From NCBI GenBank assembly GCA_017561205.1, contig JAFZDL010000030.1, positions 1 to 32,219 on the forward strand: a DNA stretch of 32,219 bases, written 5' to 3'. This DNA is from Oscillospiraceae bacterium. Its GTDB lineage: Bacteria > Bacillota > Clostridia > Oscillospirales > Oscillospiraceae. The notes under the pieces are model-generated. The model did not search any database. It was not told the DNA's origin and saw nothing but the letters and a program-made list of their open reading frames with translations. Position numbers and translations under genes: made by a program. The number at the start of each line of letters is the position of its first letter. Positions within the stretch are counted from its first letter, which is position 1. Below, one piece after another: positions 30,864 to 32,219 of the stretch.

Positions 30864-31493
30864 ATGAACGTTATTGTTCATTCCGGCTCCGATGCCGTTT
30901 TTCCTTTTATTTCCTTTATACCTGAGAGCACAAGCGAACGTCCTGCGTTGATCGTTCAACTGCACGGCGCCGGTGAACGTGGAAACGGTGACGCTGATTT
31001 GGACAATGTTTTAAAACATGGATTTTCACATATTGTAAACGATAACAATCTTAAGGACTGCATCCTCGTAATGCCCCAATGTCCCTCTGATTCTTTTTGG
31101 GTAGCAAAAATTGAAAGTCTTAAAGCATTTATCGACCGAATTGTAAGCCTCTATAACATCGACACCAGCAGAATCTACCTCTGCGGTTTGAGTATGGGCG
31201 GTTTCGGAACCTGGTATACTGCTATGGCGTATCCCGAATTATTCGCAGCAATTGCACCTTGTTGCGGCGGCGGAATGGCGTGGAATGCGGACGTACTAAA
31301 AATGCCGATCTGGACTTTTCACGGAAAAGAGGATGCAGTAGTATCACCTAATCAGACACTCGAAATGATTGAGAAATTGAAAGATATTAATCCAAATTTC
31401 AAGTACACATTATATGATGGTATAGGACACGATTCTTGGATAAAGGCATTTTCCGAAGAATTACTCGAGTGGCTTTTAGCCCAATGTAAATAA
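30864..31493 (+). CDS. alpha/beta-hydrolase, esterase/PHB-depolymerase-like
   Basis: A 209-residue serine hydrolase. LHGAGERG (residues 33-40) is the oxyanion-hole motif, GLSMGG places the nucleophile at Ser110, GKEDAVV gives Asp157 and GIGHDSW gives His189, completing the triad. The compact size and lack of a signal peptide suggest an intracellular carboxylesterase or feruloyl/acetyl-esterase-like enzyme; substrate is not determinable. The ATG at 30864 has GGAGG upstream. It is followed by a bidirectional terminator and the convergent small-protein copy D. Confidence 0.88.
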   Translation: MNVIVHSGSDAVFPFISFIPESTSERPALIVQLHGAGERGNGDADLDNVLKHGFSHIVNDNNLKDCILVMPQCPSDSFWVAKIESLKAFIDRIVSLYNIDTSRIYLCGLSMGGFGTWYTAMAYPELFAAIAPCCGGGMAWNADVLKMPIWTFHGKEDAVVSPNQTLEMIEKLKDINPNFKYTLYDGIGHDSWIKAFSEELLEWLLAQCK

Positions 31494-31495
31494 CG

Positions 31496-31524
31496 AAAAA
31501 GGCTTGCAAAATGCAAGCCTTTTT
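31496..31524. terminator. bidirectional terminator between the esterase and copy D
   Basis: Thirteen-base perfect stem AAAAAGGCTTGCA / TGCAAGCCTTTTT with a three-base loop. The right arm (CAAGCCTTTTTGT) also occurs alone at 23065-23077 beside RNase J, without a left arm. Confidence 0.85.
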
Positions 31525-31525
31525 G

Positions 31526-31669
31526 TCATAACATTTGCATTATCCAATAAATCAAGCCATAAACCACAGAAGCGGCCACTCCATACACAATCACTGGTCC
31601 TGCAATTGTAAACATCTTTGCGCCAACGCCTAAGATGAAGCCTTCTGCTGGTGTCAAGTTAGGACCCAT
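31526..31669 (-). CDS. 47-residue hydrophobic repeat-family protein, copy D
   Basis: Complete copy with an ATG start: MGPNLTPAEGFILG, GAKMFTIAG, VIVYGVAASVVYGLIYW, ending MQML and TGA. N-terminal residues 1-20 are amphipathic and residues 22-44 are hydrophobic. Directly upstream, out of frame, is a block (TTGGGTCC...ACACGAATAT) that would encode a short 11-codon peptide (family form MGPNRTRIYGS in copy B-like flanks) whose stop overlaps the start of this gene. No Shine-Dalgarno sequence is visible. Confidence 0.6.
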   Translation of the reverse strand: MGPNLTPAEGFILGVGAKMFTIAGPVIVYGVAASVVYGLIYWIMQML

Positions 31670-31755
31670 ATATTCGTGTTCTGTAAGGACCCAATTCTAA
31701 AATAATTTACTTCAACCCGGAAATATGTTATTATAAGAAAAAGGAGGTTGGTATT

Positions 31756-32139
31756 ATGGAGTATGTTGTGATTCCCGATACTGCAATCTTTGCCATTAAT
31801 ATCGGCAGGCAGGATAATGAATCAAGCAATATTGTATATCGTGATGAAAATGGTAGATTGCACTCTATTGATTTTGAAATCTGCGCTGCCAATTATTCGG
31901 CCGAACATAATACCGCATCCAAGAACTGTATTGGCGAGCGAAACAGAAAGGAACTCTACTTCATCTTCTATACCAGCGGTATTAAGACTAAAGTAGTATT
32001 CGAAAAAATCCAAGTAGGTAATATTCTCCGCTATCATCGTTTGAGTGGTTCCATCGTAACCCGCTTTCTCGAATTGCGGAATTCTATCATCAAAACAAAG
32101 TATACAACTCATGCGCTATCATGGGAAGAAGGGTTATGA
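31756..32139 (+). CDS. hypothetical protein
   Basis: A 127-residue soluble protein with no recognised family. It opens with beta-strand-like sequence (YVVIPDTAIFAINIG) and contains NGRLHSIDFEICAANYSAEH, KELYFIFYTSGIKTKVVFEK and a C-terminal helix (IVTRFLELRNSIIKT). The ATG at 31756 has AAGGAGG upstream. Its last codons form the left arm of a terminator hairpin. It is convergent with small-protein copy E, repeating the cassette pattern. Confidence 0.65.
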   Translation: MEYVVIPDTAIFAINIGRQDNESSNIVYRDENGRLHSIDFEICAANYSAEHNTASKNCIGERNRKELYFIFYTSGIKTKVVFEKIQVGNILRYHRLSGSIVTRFLELRNSIIKTKYTTHALSWEEGL

Positions 32140-32164
32140 CCCATACCGGTCATAGCCCTTCTTC
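32125..32164. terminator. terminator overlapping the last hypothetical gene's stop
   Basis: Seventeen-base stem GAAGAAGGGTTATGACC / GGTCATAGCCCTTCTTC with one non-Watson-Crick position, followed by Ts. Confidence 0.75.
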
Positions 32165-32165
32165 T

Positions 32166-32219
32166 TTACAGTATTGTTGTTATCCAATAGATTAAGCCAT
32201 AAACTACCGATGCAGATAC
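32166..32219 (-). CDS. 47-residue hydrophobic repeat-family protein, copy E (partial, runs off window)
   Basis: The last 17 codons and stop of another copy (SASVVYGLIYWITTIL). It follows the hypothetical gene and its terminator in the same convergent arrangement as copies A, C and D. The start lies beyond the window. Confidence 0.6.
   Translation of the reverse strand, partial: VSASVVYGLIYWITTIL

Noticed and set aside
23048-32219. Chromosomal integron with attC sites
   Set aside because: No integrase, no GTTRRRY/RYYYAAC core boxes, and the 144-bp repeat shows codon-type variation rather than only a conserved fold. The analogy is kept only as a layout comparison.
23048-32219. CRISPR array
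   Set aside because: Repeats are long, coding, kilobases apart and have genes between them. No cas genes.
23048-32219. Prophage or conjugative element
   Set aside because: No structural, integrase, relaxase or replication genes. One superinfection-immunity-like protein is not enough.

Overview
The window looks like the chromosome of a gut-type Clostridia (Oscillospiraceae/Ruminococcaceae-like Firmicute). This is inferred from the conserved gdpP-rplI-dnaB-tilS-hpt-ftsH order, RNase J, strong AGGAGG ribosome binding sites, frequent TTG/GTG starts, and BspA-like and TIGR01212 proteins. It is not proved by a marker gene. No rRNA, tRNA, CRISPR array, transposase or integrase was found.

Region 1 (1-7.3 kb) is a lipoate-dependent metabolic block. 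A minus-strand operon encodes a 2-oxoacid dehydrogenase complex in the order E2 (three lipoyl domains), E3, E1 (cut by the window edge). A DeoR-family regulator lies upstream, with a divergent lipoate-protein ligase followed by a GH3 beta-N-acetylhexosaminidase. The E2 and deoR promoters share a TGTTATA/TATAACA inverted repeat over their -10 boxes, so the regulator probably controls both.

Region 2 (7.3-13.6 kb) holds a tight five-gene minus-strand operon: XRE regulator with membrane domain, 5-formyl-THF cyclo-ligase, DUF1643, a DUF6472-like small protein and a large lipoprotein. Beyond it are a CBS-pair protein, a hemolysin III family protein, a small membrane-anchored protein and REP-like palindromic repeats.

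Region 3 (13.6-23.0 kb) is a housekeeping operon transcribed leftward (gdpP, rplI, dnaB, tilS, hpt, ftsH). It ends in a strong terminator. RNase J is divergent, behind a structured leader of about 150 nt.

Region 4 (23.05 kb to the end) is an accessory, cassette-like island. Unrelated cargo genes (superinfection-immunity/SHOCT membrane protein, AIM24-family protein, radical SAM protein, zeta-like kinase, BspA-like protein, amidohydrolase, XRE/zinc-ribbon membrane protein pair, esterase, a hypothetical) are separated by copies of a repeat. The repeat encodes a 47-residue hydrophobic protein on the minus strand, with six copies or fragments in 9 kb. Full-length copies are all exactly 144 nt and differ mainly by synonymous changes, so the family has been under protein-level selection. 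Two copies sit beside a second repeated element of about 190 nt: a sigma-A-type promoter, an RNA whose 5' end pairs with its 3' region, and a UUCG-capped terminator just before the cargo gene's ribosome binding site. Several loci in the island are decaying (BspA-like 5' end, a transporter remnant, three broken small-protein copies), which fits ongoing rearrangement. The small-protein family plus the structured RNA is the best candidate here for an undescribed system.
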